Shown: positions 34,724 through 43,753 of the stretch, piece by piece
Position numbering within the stretch: position 1 is the stretch's first letter
Layout of the letters: every line of letters starts with the position of its first letter
Source of the DNA: Pseudomonadota bacterium
GTDB taxonomy: Bacteria > Pseudomonadota > Gammaproteobacteria > Burkholderiales > Burkholderiaceae_C
NCBI GenBank assembly: GCA_029780695.1
Contig: JAKOYD010000035.1
Coordinates: 88,689-152,688 of the forward strand
Direction: 5' to 3'
Length of the DNA: 64,000 bases
Made by a program: the position numbers and the translations under genes
Notes under the pieces: generated by a model
Databases searched by the model: none
The model's input: only the letters and a program-made list of their open reading frames with translations
Told to the model about the DNA's origin: nothing

Positions 34724-35332
34724 GTGAACACCCGCAGCGCTGCCGCCAAGCGCGCCATGGACCTGGCGCTGACGCTGGCCGCGCTGCCGCTGGCGCTGCC
34801 GGTGATGGCGGCCATCGCGCTGTGGGTGCGGTGGGATTCGCCCGGCCCTGCGCTGTTCAGGCAGCAGCGCGTGGGGCGCGGCGGGGCGCTGTTTCGCATC
34901 CACAAGTTCCGCACCATGCACCTGCACGACGGCGCCGGGCCGCAGATCACGGCCGGCAGCGATGCGCGCATCACCCGCGCCGGCCGCTGGCTGCGCCGCG
35001 CCAAGCTGGACGAGCTGCCGCAGCTGATCGACGTGCTGCGCGGCGACATGAGCCTGGTCGGCCCGCGGCCCGAGGTGCCGCGCTACATGGCGCTGTATGC
35101 CGACGACGTGCGCCGCCAGATCCTCAGCGTGCGACCCGGCATCACCGACCGCGCGGCAATCGAGTTCCGCGACGAAGAGCGCCTGCTGGCCGCCAGCGCG
35201 GACCCGGAGCGCACCTATGTCGAGCAGGTCATGCCCGTCAAGCAGCGCTATTACCTGGACTACGTGGCGCGCCGCAGCGTGGGGGGCGATGTGCGCATCC
35301 TGCTGGACACGTTGCGGGCGCTGCTGAAATGA
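34724..35332 (+). CDS. Phosphoglycosyltransferase (PglC/WcaJ-type sugar transferase)
   Basis: Small monotopic phosphoglycosyltransferase of 202 residues that starts glycan assembly by moving a sugar phosphate onto undecaprenyl phosphate. KRAMDLALTLAALPLALPVM is the re-entrant membrane helix. Catalytic and substrate motifs are WDSPGPALFRQQRVGRGG, FRIHKFRTM, and LDELPQLIDVLRGDMSLVGP followed by RPE. The start is GTG 34724; the open frame upstream reads the repeat. Lacking the large N-terminal WbaP domain, it is of the short PglC kind. Confidence 0.92.
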   Translation: MNTRSAAAKRAMDLALTLAALPLALPVMAAIALWVRWDSPGPALFRQQRVGRGGALFRIHKFRTMHLHDGAGPQITAGSDARITRAGRWLRRAKLDELPQLIDVLRGDMSLVGPRPEVPRYMALYADDVRRQILSVRPGITDRAAIEFRDEERLLAASADPERTYVEQVMPVKQRYYLDYVARRSVGGDVRILLDTLRALLK

Positions 35333-35407
35333 ATCGCGGGCAGGCCGCTGGGCTGGCCAGCGCGCAGACCCGCCGCGCCACACGGTTCATCCAACGCATA
35401 ATCACAC

Positions 35408-35446
35408 GCCTGCGCTTGCCCATCCAGCGCGGACAGCTATGAACAC
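35408..35446 (-). repeat. GATAGCT element (family A), copy 11
   Basis: GCCTGCGCTTGCCCATCCAG followed by CGCGGACAGCTATGAACACT is a shortened reverse copy. It lies in the 150-base gap upstream of the dehydratase gene. Confidence 0.6.
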
Positions 35447-35482
35447 TGTAGCAACTTCAACCTCGACCCACAGGAATCCGCC

Positions 35483-37324
35483 ATGCTGAGCGGGTGGGGG
35501 AAAGGCCTGCGCAGCAAGAGCTGGCTGCCCGATCTGGTGCTGATCGTGCTGGCGTGGTGGGCCGCGTTCTGGCTGCGCTTCAACCTGACGGTGCCACAGC
35601 CGTACCGCGACCAGGCGCTGCAGACCACGCCGCTGGCGCTGCTGTGCATGGCCGTGGGCCTGCTGCTGGCGCGCGTGCCGCGCCAGTCGTGGCGCTACGT
35701 GGGCCTGGCCGACCTGCGCCAGCTGGCGGGCGGCGTGGCGCTGGGCGCGCTGCTGACCACGGCGGTGGTGATGGGCTCGCGCCCGCAGGGGTTTCCGCGC
35801 TCGGTGTTTCTCATCAGCGGCGTGCTGGCCCTGCTGGCGCTGGCCGGCGCGCGCGCCACCTGGCGCACGCTGGCCGAATACACGCAGGCCCAGGCGCGGC
35901 CGGCGGCGGCGCTGCAGCCCTTGCTCATCGTCGGCACCATCGACGAGGCCGACCAGGCGCTGCGCACGCTCAAGGGCGTGGAGGGCTGGCAGGTGGTCGG
36001 CATCGCGTCGCCGCGCGCGCAGGACGCGGGGCGCACGGTGCAGGGCGTGCGCGTGCTGGGCGGGGTGGAAGCGCTCGACCAGCTGGCGCGCGCGCAGCAG
36101 GCCGGCACCGTGCTGCTGGCCAGCGCGCCGGGCGATCTGGCGCGGCGCGACGTGCTGATGCGCTGGTCGGGCAGCGGGCTGAACCTGCTGACGCTGCCCA
36201 CCGCCGACGAACTGCTGCGCCCCGGCGCGGCCACCCGGCTGCGCCAGGTGCGGCTGGAAGACCTGCTGGGCCGCACACCGGTGCAGCTGGACGCGCGCGG
36301 CCTGGCCGCGCTGTTCAGCGGCCAGACGGTGCTGGTGACGGGCGCGGGCGGCTCCATCGGGTCGGAGCTGTGCCGCCAGGTGGCGCGGCTGGGCGTGGCG
36401 CGGCTGGTCTGCGTCGATGTGTCGGAATACGCCACCTACCGGCTGGAGCAGGAACTGCGCCAGGCCTTCCCCGCCATGGAAGGCGTGTACTACACCGCCA
36501 ACGTGCGCGAGCCGGATCGCCTGCGCGCCATCGCCCTGGCGCACCTGCCCGGCGTGGTGCTGCACGCCGCGGCCTACAAGCATGTGCCGCTGATGGAGAC
36601 CCACAACGAGATCGAGGCGCTGCGCACCAACGTGCTGGGCACGCTGCACGCCGCGCGCGTGGCGGGCGAGGTGGGCGCGGCGCGCTTCGTGCTGGTGTCG
36701 ACCGACAAGGCCGTCAACCCCACCAACGTGATGGGCGCCACCAAGCGGCTGGCCGAGCAGGTGGTGCAGGCGGTAGCGCGCGAGTTCGAGGGCACGCAGT
36801 ACGTGTCGGTGCGCTTCGGCAACGTGCTGGGCTCCAGCGGATCGGTGGTGCCGCTGTTCACCACGCAGATCGAACTGGGCGGCCCGGTGACGGTGACGCA
36901 CCCCGAGATCGTGCGCTACTTCATGACCATTCCCGAGGCCGCGCAACTGGTGCTGCAGGCGGGGTTGATGGGTCGCTCGGGCCAGATCTTCGTGCTGGAC
37001 ATGGGCGAGCCGGTGAAGATTGTCGAACTGGCGCGCCTGCTGATCCGCCTGTCGGGCAAGACCGAGGCCGAGGTGCCCATCGCCTTCACTGGCCTGCGGC
37101 CCGGCGAAAAGCTGTACGAGGAACTGCTGGCCGACGACGAGACCACCGAGCCCACGCCGCACCCCAAGCTGCGCGTGGCGCGCGTGTCGCCGCCGGCGGA
37201 CGACGTGGCGGCCGCCGTGCTGGCGTGGCTGGCGCAGGCCGGCGCGGCGCCCGGCCCGGCGGACCTGCGCGGCTGGCTGCACCAGCGCGTGCCCGAATAC
37301 CAGGCGCAGCCGGTGCGGTTCTGA
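35483..37324 (+). CDS. Membrane-bound nucleotide-sugar 4,6-dehydratase (WbpM/PglF/CapD family)
   Basis: Enzyme of 613 residues. The N-terminal half has four hydrophobic helices (about residues 15-115) and a CoA-binding-like Rossmann domain. The C-terminal SDR domain begins near residue 286 with VTGAGGSIGSELC, then VLHAAAYKHVPLMETHNEIE, VLVSTDKAVNPTNVMGATKR and VRFGNVLGSSGSVVPLF. The family dehydrates UDP-GlcNAc to the 4-keto-6-deoxy sugar. It is last in the glycan cluster; the sugar it makes probably feeds the aminotransferase at 33475. Confidence 0.93.
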   Translation: MLSGWGKGLRSKSWLPDLVLIVLAWWAAFWLRFNLTVPQPYRDQALQTTPLALLCMAVGLLLARVPRQSWRYVGLADLRQLAGGVALGALLTTAVVMGSRPQGFPRSVFLISGVLALLALAGARATWRTLAEYTQAQARPAAALQPLLIVGTIDEADQALRTLKGVEGWQVVGIASPRAQDAGRTVQGVRVLGGVEALDQLARAQQAGTVLLASAPGDLARRDVLMRWSGSGLNLLTLPTADELLRPGAATRLRQVRLEDLLGRTPVQLDARGLAALFSGQTVLVTGAGGSIGSELCRQVARLGVARLVCVDVSEYATYRLEQELRQAFPAMEGVYYTANVREPDRLRAIALAHLPGVVLHAAAYKHVPLMETHNEIEALRTNVLGTLHAARVAGEVGAARFVLVSTDKAVNPTNVMGATKRLAEQVVQAVAREFEGTQYVSVRFGNVLGSSGSVVPLFTTQIELGGPVTVTHPEIVRYFMTIPEAAQLVLQAGLMGRSGQIFVLDMGEPVKIVELARLLIRLSGKTEAEVPIAFTGLRPGEKLYEELLADDETTEPTPHPKLRVARVSPPADDVAAAVLAWLAQAGAAPGPADLRGWLHQRVPEYQAQPVRF

Positions 37325-37365
37325 TGCCCCTTGGCGTTCGAATGTTGAGAACCCGTTGGCACTGA

Positions 37366-37437
37366 GCCATTCGACTTCGCTCATGACAGGCCATTCGACT
37401 TCGCTCATGACAGGCCATTCGACTTCGCTCATGACAG
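37366..37437. repeat. Three tandem 24-bp repeats
   Basis: Three identical, directly adjacent units beginning GCCATTCGACTTCGCTCATG and ending ACAG lie in the convergent gap after the dehydratase gene. About 25 bases later GCTTCGACAGGCTCAGCCCG follows, a sequence common in many GC-rich genomes. Lack of spacers rules out a CRISPR array. Confidence 0.95.
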
Positions 37438-37533
37438 GCTTGGTGAAGTGCCTGCGCCGTCAGCGGCTTCGACAGGCTCAGCCCGAACGGTTGTTATCGT
37501 TTTGAACGCACTTTCGTATGCACGCGCCGCGCG

Positions 37534-38178
37534 TCAGCCGGGTTGGGCGCCGATGCCGGCCTTGCCCAGCGCGTCGGCCACCAGCTCCAGCCGCAGCAGC
37601 GGGCTGTCCAGGCTCATCAGGTGCTGGCGCACGGCGGCGGGCAGCGGCAGCAACTCGCACCAACGGTTGGCCACCCAGGCGCAGTCGTCGTAATCGGCGC
37701 TGCTGCCGGCCGGCACGGGGGCGCCGGGCGATTGCACGCGCAGGTTGGCATGCACCTGACGCAGCCATCGGGCGGCGTGCCGCAGGTCGTCGGGAATGGC
37801 CAGCGCCACGTCAGGCGGCAGCAGCGTCACGTCGGCCACCCACAGCCCGTGTTTGAGCTGGCTGGGTCGATCCACGCGAAAACGCTGTTCGCCCCGGCAT
37901 TGCACCACCAGCAGGCCGGGCTGGGGCTGTTCCAGGGCGGTGATGTGCGCCAGCGTGCCGACGGGCGCCAGTTGCTCGGGCGGCGCGCCGGCGGCGCGCA
38001 CTTCGTGGCCGTGCTCCAGCGCGACCACGCCGAAGGGCGCGCCAGCGCGATGGCACTTGCCGATCATGTCGAGATAGCGCACCTCGAACACCCGCAGCGG
38101 CAGCGTGCCGCCCGGAAACAGCACGGTGCCCAGCGGAAACAACGGCAGGGACGAAAGGGTCAGCGGTTCTGGCGGCAT
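37534..38178 (-). CDS. LON peptidase N-terminal domain-like protein
   Basis: Protein of 214 residues made only of the Lon substrate-binding (PUA-like) domain: LSSLPLFPLGTVLFPGGTLP and LRVFEVRYLDMIGKC are diagnostic, and GTLAHITALEQPQPGLLVVQ continues the fold. No ATPase or protease domain is present, as usual for these standalone proteins. The start is ATG 38178; the upstream frame to 38211 is not conserved-looking. It is divergent from yggT. The role is unknown, presumably protein or peptide binding. Confidence 0.87.
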   Translation of the reverse strand: MPPEPLTLSSLPLFPLGTVLFPGGTLPLRVFEVRYLDMIGKCHRAGAPFGVVALEHGHEVRAAGAPPEQLAPVGTLAHITALEQPQPGLLVVQCRGEQRFRVDRPSQLKHGLWVADVTLLPPDVALAIPDDLRHAARWLRQVHANLRVQSPGAPVPAGSSADYDDCAWVANRWCELLPLPAAVRQHLMSLDSPLLRLELVADALGKAGIGAQPG

Positions 38179-38315
38179 GGTCCGGACACTCCAGCGGCGC
38201 GCCCGTGGCAAGCGCAGCGCATGGACGGGTCAGGGCTCGCTATCATCGCACGCAACCCTGCTCTGGCGCCTGTCTGCCTTCGTGGCATTGGCAAGCCACG
38301 CGTTCCCGCTTGTTC

Positions 38316-38885
38316 ATGCTGTACCAAATTCTTGCTTTCCTGATCGAAATCGCCGTCACCCTGATCGGCGGCGCCTGCCTGCTGCGCCTGTACATGCGGT
38401 GGCGGCGCATGTCCATGGGCAACCCGGTGGGGCGCTTCGTGCAGGCGCTGTCGGACTGGCTGGTGCTGCCGCTGCAGCGCCTGGTGCCGTCCAGCGGCTC
38501 GCTGGACGTGGCCAGCCTGCTGGCGACGTGGTTGCTGAAGCTGCTGCAATACGGCCTGCTGGTGGGCATGCTGGGCCTGGGCCGCTGGAGCGTGCTGCCG
38601 CTGCTGGCGCTGCTGGGCGTGGCCAAGCTGGCGGTGTCGGTGGCCACAGCGGTGATCATCGTCGCCGCCGTGCTGTCATGGACCGGCAACCGCACCCCCG
38701 TGCGCGACGTCTTCGAGCGGCTGTGCGAACCCATGCTGGCGCCCCTGCGCCGCCACCTGCCGCTGGTGGGTGGGATCGATCTGTCGCCGCTGCTGCTGGT
38801 GGTGGCTCTGCAGGTCGCCGGCATCGTGCTGGGTTCGATGCAGGCTGGCCTGCTGGGCGCGGGCGCGGCGATGCTGGCGGGGTGA
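38316..38885 (+). CDS. YggT family integral membrane protein
   Basis: Protein of 189 residues with two YggT repeats: one around LIGGACLLRLYMRWRRMSMG and NPVGRFVQALSDWLVLPLQR, and a second near AVLSWTGNRTPVRDVFERLC with PMLAPLRRHLPLVGGIDLSP. Each repeat has two membrane helices. YggT proteins are linked to osmotic-shock tolerance and to divisome- or SepF-like contexts in some bacteria. The start is ATG 38316. The gene is convergent with accD. Confidence 0.88.
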   Translation: MLYQILAFLIEIAVTLIGGACLLRLYMRWRRMSMGNPVGRFVQALSDWLVLPLQRLVPSSGSLDVASLLATWLLKLLQYGLLVGMLGLGRWSVLPLLALLGVAKLAVSVATAVIIVAAVLSWTGNRTPVRDVFERLCEPMLAPLRRHLPLVGGIDLSPLLLVVALQVAGIVLGSMQAGLLGAGAAMLAG

Positions 38886-38897
38886 GTTTGCTATCGG

Positions 38898-38952
38898 GTT
38901 GATAGCTATAGGCGCAATGCGGGCGAGCGCAAACAGCCTATTGGATTTGGCT
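38898..38952 (+). repeat. GATAGCT element (family A), copy 12
   Basis: GGTTGATAGCTATAGGCGCA, ATGCGGGCGAGCGCAAACAG and CCTATTGGATTTGGCT keep both ends of the element with a diverged core. It follows the yggT stop and directly precedes a family B element. Confidence 0.65.
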
Positions 38953-38970
38953 GCGCTGCAAAAGTCAACA

Positions 38971-39083
38971 GCCGGACGCAGAGGACGCAGAGATTCCGCA
39001 GAGGACGCAGAAAAAGCCAAAAATATTCTTTGGCTGTTTCTTTTGCGTCCTTCGCGATCCCTTCGCGTCCTTCGCGTCCGGTA
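38971..39083. repeat. GGACGC-type MITE-like element (family B), copy 2
   Basis: The left arm GCCGGACGCAGAGGACGCAG and the right arm CCTTCGCGTCCTTCGCGTCC followed by GG are inverted. The interior AAAGCCAAAAATATTCTTTG is A/T-rich. It lies in the convergent yggT-accD gap. Confidence 0.8.
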
Positions 39084-39115
39084 TTCGGTCTTCTCTACCT
39101 AGGCCCAGCGCCCGG

Positions 39116-39991
39116 TCATGCCACCGCGTCCGCAGGCTGCCGCTGCAGCATCGCCAGCACTTTGGCGATTTTTTCGCGCAACTCGCGCCGGTCGCAGATG
39201 AAATCGACCGCGCCCTTTTGCTGCAAAAATTCGGCGCGCTGAAAGCCGTCGGGCAGCTTCACGCGCACGGTGTTCTCGATCACGCGCGGGCCGGCAAAAC
39301 CGATCAGCGCCTTGGGCTCGGCAATGACCACGTCGCCCACGAAGGCAAAACCGGCCGACACGCCGCCCATGGTGGGGTCGGTCAGCACGCTGATGTAGGG
39401 CAGGCCCTTCTTGGCCAGGCGGGTGAGGGCGGCGTTGGTCTTGGCCATCTGCATCAGCGACAGCAGGCCCTCCTGCATGCGCGCGCCGCCGGTGGCGGTG
39501 AAGCAGATGAACGGCACCTTCTGCTCGATGGCGGTGTGCACGCTGCGCGCGAAGCGCTCGCCCACCACGCTGCCCATGCTGCCGCCCATGAAGTCGAACT
39601 CGAACGCCGCGGCCACCACGCTGATGGAGTGCACGGCGCCGCCCATGACGACCAGGGCATCGGTTTCGCCGGAGTTTTCGAGCGCTTCTTTCAGGCGCTC
39701 GGGGTACTTGCGGCTGTCCTTGAACTTCAGCGCGTCGACCGGCAGCACCTCCTGCCCGATCTCGTAGCGGCCTTCGTTGTCGAGGAACACGTTGAGCCGC
39801 TCGCGCGCGCCCATGCGGTGGTGGTGGCCGCATTTCGGGCAGACGTTCTGGTTGCCTTCCAAGTCGGTCTTGTACAGCACCGTGTCGCATTCCGGGCACT
39901 TGATCCACAGGCCTTCGGGCACCTGGCGGCGCTCGGCGCCGTCTTCGGTCTTCTGGATCTTGGGCGGCAGCAGTTTTTCGAGCCAGCTCAT
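39116..39991 (-). CDS. accD: Acetyl-CoA carboxylase carboxyltransferase subunit beta
   Basis: Subunit of 291 residues that, with AccA, transfers the carboxyl group from biotin to acetyl-CoA to give malonyl-CoA. An N-terminal four-cysteine zinc ribbon (C-x2-C at about residues 32-35 and C-x2-C at 51-54) precedes the crotonase-like domain ([53 protein letters not shown]). The ATG 39991 follows a good GGAGTTCC-type leader. It sits downstream of trpA, as in other Burkholderiales. Confidence 0.97.
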   Translation of the reverse strand: MSWLEKLLPPKIQKTEDGAERRQVPEGLWIKCPECDTVLYKTDLEGNQNVCPKCGHHHRMGARERLNVFLDNEGRYEIGQEVLPVDALKFKDSRKYPERLKEALENSGETDALVVMGGAVHSISVVAAAFEFDFMGGSMGSVVGERFARSVHTAIEQKVPFICFTATGGARMQEGLLSLMQMAKTNAALTRLAKKGLPYISVLTDPTMGGVSAGFAFVGDVVIAEPKALIGFAGPRVIENTVRVKLPDGFQRAEFLQQKGAVDFICDRRELREKIAKVLAMLQRQPADAVA

Positions 39992-40031
39992 GGCGGAACT
40001 CCTTGTTTGATAGCGCGATTATGCGTGCACT

Positions 40032-40841
40032 TCACGCGTCCAGCGCGGCGCGGATCGGCCGCAGGAAGTCGATGGCGGCGGCGGCCACGCGCTCGTGCGG
40101 CTGGGTCTCGATCTGCTGGATCAGCCGGCTGCCGATGACCACGGCGTCGGCCACCTGGCCGATGGCGCGGGCGGTGTCTGCGTCGCGGATGCCGAAGCCG
40201 ACACCGACCGGAATGTGCACGTGCTGGCGGATGCGGGGCAGGGCGGCTTCCACTTCGGCCGTGTTGAGCGCGCCGGAGCCGGTCACGCCCTTGAGCGAGA
40301 CGTAGTACACGTAACCGCTGGCGACCTGCGCCACCTGCTGCATGCGCTGCTCGGTCGAGGTGGGGGCCAGCAGAAAGATCAGGTCCATGCCGTTTGCTCT
40401 CAATTTAGAAGCAAACTCGGCACATTCCTCGGGCGGGTAGTCGACAATCAGCACCCCATCAACCCCGGCGGCCGCGGCATCGCGGATGAAGGCATCGGCG
40501 CCGTGGCGCTGGTCGTAGCGCTCGACCGGATTGGCGTAGCCCATCAGCACCACGGGGGTTTTCTGGTCCTTTTCGCGGAAGGTCCTGACCATGGCCAGCA
40601 CCTGTGCGAGGCCGATGCCCAGTGCCAGCGCGCGGTCGCCGGCTTTCTGGATGACGGCGCCGTCGGCGCTGGGGTCGGAAAACGGCACGCCCAGTTCGAT
40701 GACGTCGGCGCCCGCGGTGACCATGCCGTGCATCAGCGCGGGCGTGATGTCGGCATACGGAAAGCCGGCCGTGACGTAGGGAATCAGCGCCTTGCGCTTT
40801 TGCTCGTGCAGGCGCGCGAAGGTGGCGGCGATGCGGTTCAT
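40032..40841 (-). CDS. trpA: Tryptophan synthase alpha chain
   Basis: Enzyme of 269 residues that splits indole-3-glycerol phosphate to indole, passed to TrpB. The TIM barrel is complete with the catalytic Glu in [15 protein letters not shown] and the catalytic Asp in [27 protein letters not shown] and VGVGFGIRD bind phosphate. The start ATG 40841 overlaps the trpB stop (ATGA), so the two subunits are translationally coupled. Confidence 0.97.
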   Translation of the reverse strand: MNRIAATFARLHEQKRKALIPYVTAGFPYADITPALMHGMVTAGADVIELGVPFSDPSADGAVIQKAGDRALALGIGLAQVLAMVRTFREKDQKTPVVLMGYANPVERYDQRHGADAFIRDAAAAGVDGVLIVDYPPEECAEFASKLRANGMDLIFLLAPTSTEQRMQQVAQVASGYVYYVSLKGVTGSGALNTAEVEAALPRIRQHVHIPVGVGFGIRDADTARAIGQVADAVVIGSRLIQQIETQPHERVAAAAIDFLRPIRAALDA

Positions 40842-42115
40842 GGCTTGGCTCCTGGCTTGGGCGCGCCCTTGACGACGTGGCCGCGCATGGAAGGTCGGTC
40901 GTAGAACTCCACGCCGTCCAGGTCGGCAACGGTGCCGATGTCCTTGTCGCCCCGGCCCGAGAGGTTGACCAGGATGGACTGGTCGGACCGCATGGTGGGT
41001 GCCAGCTTCATGGCGTAGGCAAAGGCGTGGCTGGATTCGAGCGCGGGGATGATGCCCTCGGCCCGGCACAGGTGGTGGAAGGCGGCCAGCGCCTCGGCGT
41101 CGGTGGCACCCACGTATTCGGCGCGGCCAATGTCCTTGAGCCAGGCGTGCTCGGGGCCGACGCCGGGGTAGTCCAGGCCGGCGCTGATCGAATGCGTTTC
41201 GGTGATCTGGCCGTTGTCGTCCTGCAGGATGTAGGTGCGGTTGCCGTGCAGCACGCCACTGGAGCCGCGCTGCAGGCTGGCGGAGTGCTTGCCGGTGTCC
41301 AGGCCTTCGCCGGCGGCTTCGACGCCGATCAGGCGCGTTTTTTCGTAGGGAATATAGGGGTGGAAGATGCCCATGGCGTTGCTGCCGCCGCCCACGCAGG
41401 CGATCACGGCGTCCGGCTGCTGCGCGGCGATGCCCTGCGCGGCCAGCATCTCGGGCATTTGCTTGAGGCACTCCTGGCCGATGACGCTCTGGAAGTCGCG
41501 CACCATCATGGGGTAAGGGTGCGGCCCAGCCACGGTGCCGATGATGTAGAAGGTGTTGTCCACATTCGCCACCCAGTCGCGCATGGCTTCGTTCAGCGCG
41601 TCCTTCAGCGTCTTGCTGCCCGATTCGACCGGCACCACGGTGGCGCCGAGCAGCTTCATGCGGTAGACGTTGGGCGATTGGCGCTTGACGTCTTCGCTGC
41701 CCATGTAGACCACGCATTCCAGCCCGTAACGCGCGCAGATGGTGGCCGTGGCCACACCGTGCTGGCCGGCGCCGGTTTCGGCAATGATGCGCGGCTTGCC
41801 CATGCGGCGCGCCAGCATGGCCTGGCCGATGACGTTGTTGATCTTGTGCGCGCCGGTGTGGTTGAGGTCTTCGCGCTTCAGATAGATCTGCGCGCCGCCC
41901 AGTTCACGGCTGGTGCGCGCGGCGTGGTAGACGGGCGAGGGGCGGCCGACGTAGTGCGCCAGTTCGTACTTGAACTCAGCCAGGAAGTCGGGGTCGTGCT
42001 GGTACTTCGCGTAGGCGTCTTTCAGCTCGTTGATGGCGTAGGTCAGCGTCTCGCTGATGAAGCTGCCGCCATAGCGGCCGAAATGGCCTGAAGCGTCGGG
42101 TTGTTGGTAATCCAT
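40838..42115 (-). CDS. trpB: Tryptophan synthase beta chain
   Basis: PLP enzyme of 425 residues that condenses indole with serine to tryptophan. The PLP lysine lies in [14 protein letters not shown]; the cofactor phosphate loop is [26 protein letters not shown] and the COMM-domain region are intact. The start is ATG 42115 ([10 protein letters not shown]); an upstream in-frame Met at 42145 gives an atypical Cys-rich extension. It is 57 bases downstream of trpF. Confidence 0.97.
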   Translation of the reverse strand: MDYQQPDASGHFGRYGGSFISETLTYAINELKDAYAKYQHDPDFLAEFKYELAHYVGRPSPVYHAARTSRELGGAQIYLKREDLNHTGAHKINNVIGQAMLARRMGKPRIIAETGAGQHGVATATICARYGLECVVYMGSEDVKRQSPNVYRMKLLGATVVPVESGSKTLKDALNEAMRDWVANVDNTFYIIGTVAGPHPYPMMVRDFQSVIGQECLKQMPEMLAAQGIAAQQPDAVIACVGGGSNAMGIFHPYIPYEKTRLIGVEAAGEGLDTGKHSASLQRGSSGVLHGNRTYILQDDNGQITETHSISAGLDYPGVGPEHAWLKDIGRAEYVGATDAEALAAFHHLCRAEGIIPALESSHAFAYAMKLAPTMRSDQSILVNLSGRGDKDIGTVADLDGVEFYDRPSMRGHVVKGAPKPGAKP

Positions 42116-42172
42116 GGTGTCACATCCAAGGCAAGGGCGGGGCACTGGCCCCGCGGAGGAAATAGGGGGAGG

Positions 42173-42871
42173 TCACGCCGCCAGGTCGGCGGCGCGGACG
42201 GCGGCCACGAAGGCGCGCATGCGGGCTGCGTCCTTGATGCCCTTGAGGGGCGCGCCGTCGGGGCCAACGGCTTCGACGCCGCTGCTCACGTCAACCGCCA
42301 GCGAGCGGCCGCGCGAGCGCAGGGCGCGCAAGCCGTCGCCCACGTTTGCAGGTGTGAGCCCACCAGACAAGACGAGGTGAGCGGGAACGCTTGGTGGAAG
42401 CCGTGACCAATCGAATGTCTTTCCGCCGCCGCCGTAGCCCTGCGTCTGTGCGTCGAGCAGGATGCCGGTAGCCGCGCTGAAATCGTGGGCAAATTCTAGC
42501 AAGTCGAAGCCTGCCGCCGGGTCGGCCGGAATGCGCGCGGCGCGTAGCCAGGGCAGGTGGCAGGCGCGCGCGATGCGTGCGCATTCGGCCGGTGATTCGT
42601 CCCCATGAAATTGCAGGCAACCGGGCGTGGACAGGGCGCAGTCAGCTTCTATTTCTGTAGCATCGGCGTTGACGTACAGCAGCACCGCGTCGACGAACGG
42701 CGGCAGGCGGCGCATCAGCTCGGCCGCGCGCGCGGCGCTGACGTGGCGCGGGCTCTGGGCGTAGCGCACGAAGCCTATCGCGTCGGCGCCGGCTTCGACG
42801 GCGGCGTCCACGTCCTGCTCGCGCGTGAGGCCGCAGATCTTGATGCGGGTGCGAAGCGGTGAATCAATCAT
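42173..42871 (-). CDS. trpF: Phosphoribosylanthranilate isomerase
   Basis: TIM-barrel isomerase of 232 residues in tryptophan synthesis. The catalytic Cys is in IKICGLTREQD near residue 13, and the catalytic Asp in ILLDAQTQGYGGGGKTFDW. LSGGLTPANV and AVDVSSGVE bind phosphate. It is followed by trpB and trpA, and preceded by truA with nine bases between. A GCTTCTATTTC-containing stretch near 42625-42665 only faintly resembles the family A repeat and was not counted. Confidence 0.96.
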   Translation of the reverse strand: MIDSPLRTRIKICGLTREQDVDAAVEAGADAIGFVRYAQSPRHVSAARAAELMRRLPPFVDAVLLYVNADATEIEADCALSTPGCLQFHGDESPAECARIARACHLPWLRAARIPADPAAGFDLLEFAHDFSAATGILLDAQTQGYGGGGKTFDWSRLPPSVPAHLVLSGGLTPANVGDGLRALRSRGRSLAVDVSSGVEAVGPDGAPLKGIKDAARMRAFVAAVRAADLAA

Positions 42872-42880
42872 CTCGGGCAG

Positions 42881-43684
42881 TCATTCGATCCAATCATAGG
42901 CGCTGGTGCGTTCGGGCAGGCCCCAGGCCGGGCCGTAGCGGGGCCCCAGGAAATAGAGGCCGTCGGGCGCGAAGGTGGGCGCGGCGGCGTCGCGGTCGCG
43001 CGCGGCCAGCACCTCGGCCATGGCGCCCGGCGGCAGCAGGCCCTGGCCGATCTGCACCAGGCTGCCCATGATGTTGCGGATCATGTGGTGCAGGAAAGCG
43101 TTGGCCTCGAAGTCGAAGCGCCAGTAAGCGCCCTTGCGCGTGATGTCGAGCCGCGTCAGCTGCTTGACCGGCGACAGCGCCTGGCACGCCGATGCGCGAA
43201 ACGAGGTGAAGTCGTGCGTGCCGATCAGGTGACGGGCCGCCTGGCGCATGGCGTCGCCGTCGAGCGGGCGAAATGTCCAGCCGACGCGGCCGGCGTCGAC
43301 GCTGGGGCGCACGGGCGATTCGAGCAGCAGGTAGGCGTAGCGCCGCGCCAGGGCGCTGGCGCGGGCGTGAAAGGCGTCCGGCACCGCCTGCGCCCACTGC
43401 ACCGCCATGTCGGGCGGCAGGAAGCGGTTGGTGCCGCGCACCCACGAAAACGCTTCGCGCTGCAGGTCGGTGTCGAAGTGCACCACCTGCATCAGGCCGT
43501 GCACGCCGGCATCGGTGCGGCCGGCGCACAGCGTGGCCAGGGGAACGGTGGCGAACGCTGACAAGGCCGATTCCAGCCGGTCTTGCACCGTCTGGCCGGA
43601 TGGCTGGCTTTGCCAGCCGTGGTAATGCGTGCCGAGGTAGCTGATGCCGAGGGCGATTCTCACGATGCGGCCATTGTGGGGCAT
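42881..43684 (-). CDS. truA: tRNA pseudouridine(38-40) synthase
   Basis: Enzyme of 267 residues that forms pseudouridine in the tRNA anticodon arm. The catalytic aspartate is in LCAGRTDAGVHGLMQVVHFD; RYAYLLLESPVRP and FLHHMIRNIMGSLVQIGQG complete the family pattern. ATG 43684 is chosen, but the GTG at 43663 (VRIALGISYLG) would match the usual compact N-terminus and is a real alternative. It lies between fimV and trpF in the conserved order. Confidence 0.95.
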   Translation of the reverse strand: MPHNGRIVRIALGISYLGTHYHGWQSQPSGQTVQDRLESALSAFATVPLATLCAGRTDAGVHGLMQVVHFDTDLQREAFSWVRGTNRFLPPDMAVQWAQAVPDAFHARASALARRYAYLLLESPVRPSVDAGRVGWTFRPLDGDAMRQAARHLIGTHDFTSFRASACQALSPVKQLTRLDITRKGAYWRFDFEANAFLHHMIRNIMGSLVQIGQGLLPPGAMAEVLAARDRDAAAPTFAPDGLYFLGPRYGPAWGLPERTSAYDWIE

Positions 43685-43753
43685 GTGGGTGGCCCCAACG
43701 GCGCGCGGCGCCACCAGGGCACCGCGCGCGGGACAGCTACAGCCGAAGCCAGG

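Noticed and set aside
37366..37437. Possible CRISPR array
   Set aside because: The three units are directly adjacent with no unique spacers, and no cas genes are nearby.
42605..42665. Possible further GATAGCT-type repeat inside trpF
   Set aside because: Only GGACAGGGCGCAGTCAGCTT loosely fits the reverse element; the paired GCGCTT core and the distal end are missing, and the residues fit a normal TrpF.
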